A stretch of DNA of 49,077 nucleotides from Nostoc paludosum FACHB-159 (GTDB lineage Bacteria; Cyanobacteriota; Cyanobacteriia; Cyanobacteriales; Nostocaceae), in NCBI RefSeq assembly GCF_014698835.1, contig NZ_JACJTU010000050.1:1-49077 (forward strand), read 5' to 3'. Below are positions 8,100 to 15,563 of this stretch, piece after piece. How positions within the stretch are numbered: position 1 is the stretch's first letter; each line of letters opens with the position of its first letter. The position numbers were made by a program, and so were the translations under genes. The notes beneath the pieces are model-generated. The model made no database searches. It was given only the letters and a program-made list of their open reading frames with translations, and was not told the origin of the DNA.

Positions 8100-8625
8100 A
8101 AGGAGAGTCCTGTTAAATAAATAACACTAACAGTGTGCCGAAAATCTGAATAATAGCCGAGTGTTAGACATTGTGTAGACAATACACATTACTCTTTGTC
8201 TATAGAATGTCATCTATCCAAAAAGATAGCATGTATTGTCCAAATTTTTCCACAACAGTTATCAGGCGTATGATGTGGGATTGAGACGCAGCATCTAGTA
8301 TTTCGTTTAACCAATGTGTATTACGAAGCTATCAAACGATTATAGCTACCCTAAATCATTTCAAGACGGATTTTAGATTTTGGATTACCCCCACGGATAA
8401 ACCTAAAGGAGGAGCCATTGATTAAAAAAAATCTATCGTTTGTTCCCTATTATCTATTCCTAAAGATTACCAATAAATCAATTATTCAATTTTGTAAAAT
8501 CTTGTGGGGTGGGCGTCTCGCCCGCCCCTAACTCTAAGGACACAAAATATCGATTGACAATAATAATTTCGATATTTTTTAATTTGCAAATCCCCTATTG
8601 CCCATTGCCTAACTCAAGACACCTG
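8100..8625. other. Intergenic region between the WD40 gene and a small secreted protein gene
   Basis: No supportable gene. At 8506-8528 there is a GC-rich hairpin with arms GGGGTGGGCG and CGCCCGCCCC around TCT, a form common between cyanobacterial genes; it is within about 100 bp of the convergent 3' end at 8626. Short T/A-rich heptamer-like phrases of the 'ttagattttggat' type occur near 8370. One TTTTTCCACA resembles a DnaA box but stands alone. Confidence 0.6.
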
Positions 8626-9015
8626 TTAAAACCTGATTCCCACTTGCCCATTAAAGCCGCGAATAGAATTGTAACCAGCACCTACAAAAACATTATCAGT
8701 TGCGCCTACCTGAACACCACCTGAAACCGCAACACCTTTATCTTCTGAATAAAGTCCAACTCCTACATAAGGTGAAACCACAGGCAAACTGATAAATTTC
8801 AAAACATCTACTCCTGTAGCACCATCAGGGCCTGTTCCTAGTTCAACTCCAAAATTCAAAGCCCTAGCACCTACAGCATAAGTTACATCACCATCTTTGC
8901 CACCCACTGAAACCCAAGGTTGCGGTATCAGTTGAGCCGATGCTTGACTTGGAGCAAATAAAGTGAAAAATCCTATGGATGTAATTAATGTTTTAGCAAT
9001 AAAGCCTATTTTCAC
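8626..9015 (-). CDS. Small secreted, probably beta-barrel-like protein
   Basis: 129 residues. A clear signal peptide (K-I-G-F-I-A-K-T-L-I-T-S-I-G-F-F-T-L-F-A-P) is followed by S-Q-A-S-A with cleavage expected before Q. The mature ~100 residues alternate glycine, hydrophobic and polar residues (A-V-G-A-R-A-L-N-F-G-V-E-L-G; V-S-P-Y-V-G-V-G-L-Y) and end in V-G-I-R-F, as in small outer-membrane barrels. The start is GTG at 9013-9015 with AGGAAAA about six bases upstream. No enzyme motif. Function unknown; outer-membrane or periplasmic location is inferred. Confidence 0.7.
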   Translation of the reverse strand: MKIGFIAKTLITSIGFFTLFAPSQASAQLIPQPWVSVGGKDGDVTYAVGARALNFGVELGTGPDGATGVDVLKFISLPVVSPYVGVGLYSEDKGVAVSGGVQVGATDNVFVGAGYNSIRGFNGQVGIRF

Positions 9016-9210
9016 GTTGTTTTCCTACACTAACTGCCGCATTTTAATACTTTTCTCAGAACTAGCTTATTTCAGCACTGCTGTTAACTAAGATTTGTCC
9101 ATGATGGCTAATGCTGACGCAATGAACCTCATTTAAGTGCCCCCATTCAGATAAAAAAATACAGCGTCTTTCAGGTAAATTAAGTACATGGGTAGGGGCT
9201 TTACAGCTGT

Positions 9211-9405
9211 ACATTAGTGTCAACTTAAGCTCAAATACTCAATTTATCGTGGTTTTAGATCCCCCAATCCCCTTAAAAAGGGGGCACAAGGCTCTAGTTC
9301 CCCCCTTTTTAAGGGGAGTTAGGGGGGATCGAAAATCTAGGTAGCACATCGAAAAATTTTGAAATGCTTATCAGACTAGTCTTTCACGTTAAGTTGACAC
9401 CAATG
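9211..9405. mobile_element. MITE with 17-bp terminal inverted repeats and 8-bp target duplication
   Basis: The left end CATTAGTGTCAACTTAA (9212-9228) and right end TTAAGTTGACACCAATG (9389-9405) are inverted repeats matching at 16 of 17 positions. The element is flanked by direct repeats ACAGCTGT at 9203-9210 and 9406-9413, the signature of transposition. Inside is a second long inverted repeat (about 9258-9340: GATCCCCCAATCCCCTT ... AAGGGGAGTTAGGGGGGATC). It has no coding capacity and would depend on a transposase elsewhere. Confidence 0.85.
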
Positions 9406-9481
9406 ACAGCTGTTTTGCCCTTACGATGATCTGTACCTCACTCGTTTGCAATCTGTTGTATTTATCCAATTAGCATTACGA

Positions 9482-9670
9482 GTCGCAAAAGCAACTTTTC
9501 AAGTCGCAAAAGCTGCTTTTCAAGTCGCAAAAGCAACTTTTCAAGTCGCAAAAGCTGCTTTTCAAGTCGCAAAAGCTGCTTTTCAAGTCACAAAAGCTGC
9601 TTTTCAAGTCGCAAAAGCTGCTTTTCAAGTCACAAAAGCTGCTTTTCAAGTCGCAAAAGCTGCTTTTCAA
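9482..9670. repeat. 21-bp tandem array, nine copies
   Basis: Nine copies of GTCGCAAAAGCTGCTTTTCAA; three variable sites give GCAACT for GCTGCT and GTCAC for GTCGC. Both strands are open through the array. Plus reads V-A-K-A-A-F-Q repeats in a frame from a TTG at 9446 to a stop at 9686-9688. Minus reads L-K-S-S-F-C-D. Neither frame has a convincing start or ribosome binding site, so no gene is called. Same unit length and copy number as the array at 1-189, with unrelated sequence. Confidence 0.95.
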
Positions 9671-9770
9671 GTCATAAACTTGATTTAAGACCCGTAAAAC
9701 ATCTTAAATTAGGCTTAAAGCTTGATAGTCTTACAATAAACGCTTAATTCGGATTACCTAGCCAGTTTTT

Positions 9771-9803
9771 AATCCAAAATCCAAAATCTAAAATCCAAAA
9801 TCC
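9771..9803. repeat. Heptamer STRR, AATCCAA type
   Basis: Four to five heptamers (AATCCAA, with AATCTAA once) directly before the stop codon of the next minus-strand gene. A related TTTTAGA array lies just beyond that gene's start (about 10107-10134), so the small gene is bracketed by STRRs. Confidence 0.8.
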
Positions 9804-9806
9804 CTA

Positions 9807-10103
9807 CTACTCCCAAGTGGATACATTTCGCAACACATCGGGAATTTCCCCTTGAGACAACGGAAACTCTAACACAGTCTCTCTGTAACCCAAATACCCA
9901 GATTCAGCGAACGATAACAGCATCCGCGAAAGGGCCAGCCAAACCTCCGGCTCATATTCCCAATCACGATAACGGGAAGCTTGGCCAGCAATTGAACGTA
10001 GTGCCCAGAAATATGAATTTCTCACCACAGAACCGCCCTTTTTAAACTCTGGCAAATCTTCATGGTGGATAAAAAGTAATTTATTTTCAATCCTCGCTCT
10101 CAT
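9807..10103 (-). CDS. Conserved-looking hypothetical protein, 98 residues
   Basis: Not recognised. A soluble, mixed-charge protein rich in Trp, Arg and Glu (R-D-W-E-Y-E-P-E-V-W-L-A-L-S-R), with no signal peptide or membrane segment and no known catalytic motif. The ATG at 10101-10103 is chosen because the frame is open from there and the protein-like composition starts immediately; the ribosome binding site is weak. It stands alone between two heptamer repeats, with the TonB-dependent receptor gene on the same strand upstream, beyond a MITE-like element. Confidence 0.55.
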   Translation of the reverse strand: MRARIENKLLFIHHEDLPEFKKGGSVVRNSYFWALRSIAGQASRYRDWEYEPEVWLALSRMLLSFAESGYLGYRETVLEFPLSQGEIPDVLRNVSTWE

Positions 10104-10169
10104 TGAAATTTTGGATTTTAGATTTTAGATTTTAGATAAAAAGTAAATCTTAAGTAATGCGTTATAGCT

Positions 10170-10281
10170 AGGACTTACGCACTGAAGCCTGAAACCTCGA
10201 TCCCCCCAACCCCCTTAAAAAGGGGGGAATTCTAAAGCCCCCTTTTTAAGGGGGTTGGGGGATCTGAGTGCGTAAGTCCTG
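10170..10281. mobile_element. MITE-like nested inverted repeat (GGACTTACGCA ends)
   Basis: Outer arms AGGACTTACGCACTGA (10170-10185) and TGAGTGCGTAAGTCCT (10265-10280) pair with one mismatch. Just inside, a second pair (GATCCCCCCAACCCCCTT from 10199 and its complement ending at 10264) forms a very long hairpin. ATAGCT occurs on both sides (10164-10169 and 10282-10287) and may be a target duplication. No coding capacity. The outer ends match the element at 14465-14581, while the inner hairpin matches that of the 9211-9405 MITE. Confidence 0.7.
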
Positions 10282-10378
10282 ATAGCTTTAGCCTAACGCA
10301 CCATCTTATCTCTGTGTTCTCTGCGCCTCTGTGGTTAGAGAAATCTAAAGCACAGAGTACACAGCGAAAAGTCGGCAT

Positions 10379-12484
10379 CTACAAACTTGAGCTTAAACCT
10401 ACACGAAAAGTAAAACCAGGGCTATATATGCGGTTGACTCGCTCGTATTGTTCACCTAACAAATTTTCGAGGTAAACTGTCAGTCCTAAATTGCTAGTTA
10501 AAGGTATACGACCGGTGAAATCTAAATTCACAAAAGATGGTGCAAAATCTGTAGTCCTATCACCAGGGTTCGTAAAGATAGACCTGCGAGCGCCACTGTT
10601 GTAAGTAACATATAAGTTAGCTTGCCAACCTGCACTTTGATAACCTACACCAGTTTGGAGTACAGAGTAAGGAATTAAACCTAACTGCAAACCTCTTTCT
10701 GCTCCTGTTTTGATTTGGGCATCTGTATAAGTATAGTTGAGAAAAGTTGACCAACCAGCAGCAATTTTTAATTGCAATGCGGCTTCTAAACCATTGGTAT
10801 CTACTAATCCAATGTTTGCCCATCTTCCTGCTATGATTCCCAGGCGATCGCGTATACTACTACCAAAGTAAGTAAACTGCCCAATCAAATTGTCAGAAAA
10901 TTTGACATCCACTCCTGCACTCCAAGTTGAACCGATTTCTGGCTCTAAATCAGGATTAGGTTCCCAACCATGAACCGTATCATAAACATATAACTGATCT
11001 AACCCAGGATTGCGTTGTCCCCCGGCCCAACTTCCGCGCACTGCTACTATTGGTGTAACTGCATAACGTAAACCGGCACTAGGATTCAAATAACTTCCAA
11101 ACTCGCTGTCAAAGCTTTGTCTGAGTCCTAAATCTACCAGAAAACTTTCGCTAATATTCAAAGTATTCACAGCAAATAAAGCTGTATTGAACAAACTCCT
11201 ATTTTCAATTTCGTTATTGCCAATCCTACTAGGATTTGTACTCAAAACATCACCGATTAAGTCGGTGTTTTTCAAATCTAAACCCCAACGCAATTTATTA
11301 TTGGCAGTAATTCTCCATTCATGATCTACTCTAGCTGAGAGTTGTTGTGTATCTAAAACTCCTGTACGGGAAAATATTCCTGTAGGGCCATAGGTGCTGA
11401 AATAATCTTGGTTATAACCAATTGTTGTTGTCAGATTAGAGCTTTCTCCATTACCTAGTCGAGTTTTCCAAGATAAGCCAACATTTAAACCGTCGTGGTC
11501 TAATCTATCTTGTTGGAGAGGAAAACCAAAATAAATTAAGCCGCGACGACTACTGAGTTTAGTAATATCTAAGTTCAAAGAATTTCTTCGATCTAAATCT
11601 AGGCCAATACTACCAAAGTAAGTACTTGTAGCTGTGTCTGCATTTGATAAAAACCCTTGGCTATCTCGATTTGCTGCACCTACAGGTACGCGATAACGGT
11701 TATCTGAAAAGAATCTTTCAAAGCTAAAATTGTATTTTACAGAACCAACCGAACCACCATAGGTTACTTGTTGATTATTTAAACTCAATGAGCCAAATTC
11801 TGTAGTACCAGAAAATTTCGGCTGTCCATAACCTTCTTTGGTGATGATATTAACAACTCCCCCAAAGGTTGAGGAACCATACAAAGTTGATGCTGTACCA
11901 CTATATAATTCTACTCGCTCGATCGCTTCTACAGGAATGCTATTTAAATCAGTTGCACCGTGATAGGTGTTGACATTATTGTTAATTGGTCTGCCATTAA
12001 TCAGATATACAGATTGATTAATTGAAGCTCCACGGTAATATGTTCCTGTGTGAATATCTGCACCGGGGCCGACATCATTAATAGCAAAACCAGGCATTCT
12101 TTTTAAAACATCAGCTAAGCTGGTTGCACCTTGCTTTTGAATTTCTTCTTTCTCAATTACGTAAGTTGGTGTAGACTGAGGCAGGCTGTCTGATTCTGCG
12201 ATCGCTTCTATGTTAATGTCTTCATCATCGCTAGAATCTGACTCTGTTTCCGGCTGAGTTTCTGACTCAATTTCACTCGGTGTAGATTCTTGAGTTAATA
12301 ATTCAGCATTAGTCGCCGGTAAGTCGATTTCACTCAAACTCGGAATATTTGAAATAGCTTCGGTTGATTTATTCGTATTTCTCTGTTCAATTTCAGTATC
12401 AGCAGCTAAACCAGGAAATGCTATCAGTAAAGTTGGTAAACCTACTGTTAGCAAGGAAAAATACTTTTTCACGTTCTCTTTCAC
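10379..12484 (-). CDS. TonB-dependent outer-membrane receptor
   Basis: 701 residues. A signal peptide (residues ~5-28, ending L-A-A) is followed by an acidic Glu/Ser/Thr-rich linker (~29-105). The plug domain follows (~106-220: Y-V-I-E-K-E-E-I-Q-K-Q-G-A-T-S-L-A-D-V-L-K-R-M-P-G, then V-Y-L-I-N-G-R-P and T-F-G-G-V-V-N-I-I-T-K). Next comes a 22-strand-type barrel (Y-N-F-S-F-E-R; L-R-Q-S-F-D-S; E-N-L-L-G-E-Q-Y-E-R-V), with aromatic/hydrophobic strands to the C-terminus. The plug resembles BtuB/vitamin- and siderophore-type receptors, so import of cobalamin, an iron chelate or another bulky nutrient is inferred; the ligand cannot be read. There is no AMIN domain. The start is GTG at 12482-12484; a second GTG four codons on is an alternative. 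No TonB, ABC or riboswitch sequence was seen nearby. Confidence 0.9.
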   Translation of the reverse strand: MKENVKKYFSLLTVGLPTLLIAFPGLAADTEIEQRNTNKSTEAISNIPSLSEIDLPATNAELLTQESTPSEIESETQPETESDSSDDEDINIEAIAESDSLPQSTPTYVIEKEEIQKQGATSLADVLKRMPGFAINDVGPGADIHTGTYYRGASINQSVYLINGRPINNNVNTYHGATDLNSIPVEAIERVELYSGTASTLYGSSTFGGVVNIITKEGYGQPKFSGTTEFGSLSLNNQQVTYGGSVGSVKYNFSFERFFSDNRYRVPVGAANRDSQGFLSNADTATSTYFGSIGLDLDRRNSLNLDITKLSSRRGLIYFGFPLQQDRLDHDGLNVGLSWKTRLGNGESSNLTTTIGYNQDYFSTYGPTGIFSRTGVLDTQQLSARVDHEWRITANNKLRWGLDLKNTDLIGDVLSTNPSRIGNNEIENRSLFNTALFAVNTLNISESFLVDLGLRQSFDSEFGSYLNPSAGLRYAVTPIVAVRGSWAGGQRNPGLDQLYVYDTVHGWEPNPDLEPEIGSTWSAGVDVKFSDNLIGQFTYFGSSIRDRLGIIAGRWANIGLVDTNGLEAALQLKIAAGWSTFLNYTYTDAQIKTGAERGLQLGLIPYSVLQTGVGYQSAGWQANLYVTYNSGARRSIFTNPGDRTTDFAPSFVNLDFTGRIPLTSNLGLTVYLENLLGEQYERVNRIYSPGFTFRVGLSSSL

Positions 12485-13791
12485 ACCAAGTTAAAACAGT
12501 CACCACGCGTATTCTTGCGGTTGCGGTAGAACTATGTCAAAAGACACAGTGTCATATTTGCATCAATTAGGAGTACAGCACCTCAGATTTTGCAGCTACT
12601 TCAAAAGCGCCTACTCGAAAATAAGTAGTTCTATGTGTTGTTGGTTTGGAAGTCGTTAAATCAGCGATCGCTCTTCATACTTAGCCCTAAATTAATTTAT
12701 ATACATTAATACTGATTGTCTATAATCCTTTTTTAAATAAGCTTTTTAGAAATTTACATCAAAACTTAAGTAGTGACTCAAGTAACAAATAAATATTACC
12801 TTCACTGATTTTGCAGACTTGAACACACACAATAAATATAGTTATGCTTTGTAAATGCAAGTTTTGTATTTTTTGTCAATCTATAGATAGAAATGTAATT
12901 TTATGCTATGTATATTTTATACACTAGCTATATGTATAGAATAATATCGCTCTTTTGATAGAAGATTATATCTCTTGTTAGCTTTTAACCTTGTTAATCA
13001 ACTAAGATACATGTTTTTATAACATACATCTATGTCATAAAATCATGACTTATATGTAAAAATACTGATTTAAACGGTATATAAATTGAAGCAATGATTT
13101 TTTATCAAACTTTATTAAAATATAGATACATAAAAAATTACTTAATTTATATCTATCAACCAAGCAAAATACTTAGATTGACTAAGTACATAAAAGTAAT
13201 TTTATTGACAAATAATTTTTATTTAATTTTAAAAAAACTACAGACTACATGCATTTAAGTTAAAAAAATCAGAGGTAATATTTTTGACAACCACTCAAAA
13301 AGCTAGTTTCATGGAAATAATAAATTAATCTAGAGAATTTGTAAGTAGAGGTTTTAGGCTTTAACTGAAAAAATTTCTCAAGGAAGCAACATTTATTTAT
13401 AGATAAAAAAAATCAAAAAAATGCCCAAATAAATTATTTAATAAAGAGTCTTTATCTCTAGCATTTTAGATTTTTGATTTTGCAGATAGTCAAAAATTAA
13501 GCTTTGGGGATTACAAAACTTTCCCAAGAAAATTTTGAATTCAAATCGGGAGCTAAGGTGTTCAGTAAGCTACTCTAAAAACTACAGCTTTTATAATATA
13601 TTTTCCTAATTTTAAAGACTGATTTAAGTAATTTAAGTCCAACTAAGTATTACAAACGATACATTGTAATCAAAATATCTGTCAATTAATTAAAATTGCT
13701 CAAGAATACGGTTACGATTATAAAAAAAAAGTTAAATAATCATTCATAAGTTAGGAAGTTCAACCGAACACCACTAAAAAACAATTTTTCT

Positions 13792-13825
13792 ACTTGACTA
13801 GTGTACTAGCCAAGTCAAGTTTTTC
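13792..13825 (+). terminator. Terminator-like hairpin inside the gene-free region
   Basis: Arms ACTTGACT (13792-13799) and AGTCAAGT (13813-13820), with TAGTGTACTA forming an inner stem, then TTTTTCTT. No gene ends upstream on this strand, so a small RNA transcript is a possible source. Confidence 0.5.
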
Positions 13826-14289
13826 TTATTAAATAATTATTAAATCAATTGAGATATCCATAAAATGATAAAAAATTAGTTATTCATATAAATCTACTAA
13901 TAAAAGCAAGCAATTTTAGGTATATAACTATTTAAGTTGCCTCAACAAAAAAGTATACCTTAAATTTACTTTTCCATGCTGCTTTTAGCAAAAAAAGTTT
14001 ACAAGCTAAAATAAAGATGTAGATATAGCTATTTAAGTTTTATATCTACAGATTTTGATATCAAAATTTTAGTTAAAAGCTTCCACTTTCGAGGGTTTTG
14101 ACATATCGGTTAGTAGAAACAATCTGATTTTGGAAGACGGATTAAGAAGCTTAATTTAGTAGTGATATAGAAGTAGTAGTTTCTTCTTTGGTAGCTTTTA
14201 TTAAAAAAGCTCCTTTAGTGATACTGCTGACTATTTATTACTACAGCAATTCTAAATTAGTTGTGAACACTAAAGATTTTTTGCGATCT

Positions 14290-14321
14290 CTTTTCTAGGC
14301 GTGCTCGTCTAGGAAAGTTTT
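14290..14321 (+). terminator. Terminator-like hairpin, 12-bp stem, TGCT loop
   Basis: Arms CTTTTCTAGGCG and CGTCTAGGAAAG pair fully in RNA when two G-U pairs are allowed, with a four-base loop and a following TTTT. No coding sequence precedes it on the plus strand. Confidence 0.5.
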
Positions 14322-14464
14322 GATGCAACGCTAGTTTGCACAAGTCCGGCAATCTGCCTAAGGGATTTGTCAAACTTGGCGCTGCCTCTGGTGCGTGAAA
14401 TTATTTTTAAAATCTATTGTTCATAACCTAAATCGGATAGCTGTACTACTAATTTAATTTGACC

Positions 14465-14581
14465 ATGACTTACGCACAGGTCACGGAAAACGTAGACGCG
14501 GAGCGGCTTGCCACGGGCTACCACAGAGAACGCAGAGAACACAGAGGAATAAGAGCTAGAGAGGTTTTTTGCGTAAGTCCT
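14465..14581. mobile_element. MITE-like element with GACTTACGCA inverted ends
   Basis: GACTTACGCA (14467-14476) and TGCGTAAGTC (14570-14579) are exact inverted repeats. The interior carries phrases that recur in Nostoc-type intergenic DNA (GACGCGGAGCGGCTTGCC; CACAGAGAACGCAGAGAACA). No coding capacity. It lies 30 bp upstream of the UbiA gene, so it may carry or disturb that gene's promoter. The flanking duplication is unclear. Confidence 0.6.
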
Positions 14582-14612
14582 ATTGACAATTACTTAAGGA
14601 TAGAAAAATACA

Positions 14613-15524
14613 ATGGATGCACAAACTAGAGTTGTATCTTCAAATTTTGCTGTAATAAATTTATCCAAAAGTCTGCTTCGAGAGTTGCATTTACTTTGGC
14701 AATTTACCGGGCGTGATATTTCGAGTACCATCATACCGCCAATACTATTTATAGTAGCTGCGTGGCATTATGTACAATCGTCTTTTAGTGAATTTCTTTT
14801 TGCATTGGTATCTGGCACATTATTTGTTTGGTTGTACCTTTTCTCATTTTGTTTATCTAACCAAATAGCTGGTGTAGAAGAAGATCGGATCAATAAGCCA
14901 AATCGCCCACTGGTGACAGGAAAAATCTCACTTCATGGAGCTTTAGTGAGATGGTTTTTGAGTATGGCCTTATTTACATTTGTAGGCTGGTACTTTGGAG
15001 TTTTAGAATGGGCTTTAATTTGCCAGATGGTTGTGATCCTACATAATTTTGGCGGTTGGGATAAGCACTGGATTACCAAAAACTTCTTGATTGGATTAGG
15101 TACATTCGCGCACTTGGCAGCAGTTTGGCAATTAATGACGCCAATTACACCGATCGCATGGCGCTGGCTATTTCTCATCGGTGCTATTTGGAGTACATTA
15201 GTTGCAGTTCAGGATCTTCGAGATATAGAGGGCGATTTGGCTGTTAACCGAAGCACATTTCCCATCGCCTTTGGAGAAAAAGCAAGCCGATTTATACTTA
15301 GTCTGGGCTTTGGATTATTACCATTTATCATCCATTTCATATTGATGATGCCCACGCGAAATACTGCAAGTACTTTATTGTGCGATGTTCTCCTGGCAGT
15401 ATTTAGCTGGTTTATTGCAGCCCGGATTGTATTTAATCGTTCTCCACAAGAAGATCATCAGACTTACATGCTGTTTACTTACTGGTATTGTCTTGTTCTG
15501 GGTAGTGCGATCGTTGTTCTTTAG
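14613..15524 (+). CDS. UbiA-superfamily membrane enzyme (prenyltransferase or UbiA-type terpene cyclase)
   Basis: 303 residues with about eight hydrophobic helices, the normal UbiA size. The second Asp-rich motif is intact (D202-L-R-D205-I-E-G-D209). The first is altered: in place of N-D-x-x-D-x-x-x-D it reads N83-Q-I-A-G-V-E-E-D91-R-I-N-K-P-N-R-P, so the first two Asp are Gln and Gly while the last Asp and the K-P-x-R-P are kept. UbiA enzymes transfer a prenyl diphosphate to an acceptor in the membrane. The N-Q...E-E-D-x-x-N-K-P-x-R-P subtype also includes enzymes that cyclise prenyl diphosphates. ATG at 14613 with AAGGA ten to fifteen bases upstream. The FAD monooxygenase gene starts 39 bp downstream on the same strand, so they very likely form one operon. 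Confidence 0.85.
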   Translation: MDAQTRVVSSNFAVINLSKSLLRELHLLWQFTGRDISSTIIPPILFIVAAWHYVQSSFSEFLFALVSGTLFVWLYLFSFCLSNQIAGVEEDRINKPNRPLVTGKISLHGALVRWFLSMALFTFVGWYFGVLEWALICQMVVILHNFGGWDKHWITKNFLIGLGTFAHLAAVWQLMTPITPIAWRWLFLIGAIWSTLVAVQDLRDIEGDLAVNRSTFPIAFGEKASRFILSLGFGLLPFIIHFILMMPTRNTASTLLCDVLLAVFSWFIAARIVFNRSPQEDHQTYMLFTYWYCLVLGSAIVVL

Positions 15525-15563
15525 CAGAATTCAGGGACTAACTTTTCTGACAAGGTAAGAAGC

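Larger units (their letters stand above)
12485..14464. other. AT-rich gene-free region, about 2 kb
   Basis: Very A/T-rich, without a credible reading frame on either strand; short frames here lack start context and protein-like composition. It forms the upstream region of both the receptor gene (minus) and the UbiA gene (plus). It contains two plus-strand hairpins followed by T-runs (13792-13825 and 14290-14321) and a smaller AGCTTTT/AAAAAGCT hairpin near 14195. These could end small non-coding RNAs. No Fur box or cobalamin riboswitch consensus was recognised near the receptor start. Confidence 0.7.

Noticed and set aside
8248..8257. Origin of replication (TTTTTCCACA resembles a DnaA box)
   Set aside because: A single box without a cluster, dnaA or dnaN nearby.
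9482..9670. CRISPR array
   Set aside because: Units of 21 bp are directly adjacent with no spacers, and no cas gene is nearby. It is a simple tandem array.
9446..9688. 80-residue protein of V-A-K-A-A-F-Q repeats
   Set aside because: Starts only with TTG, has no ribosome binding site, and the opposite strand is equally open. Openness follows from the 21-bp repeat unit.
12485..12640. Cobalamin riboswitch or Fur box before the TonB-dependent receptor
   Set aside because: No B12-box-like conserved sequence and no convincing inverted GATAAT-type Fur motif were found on reading the leader.
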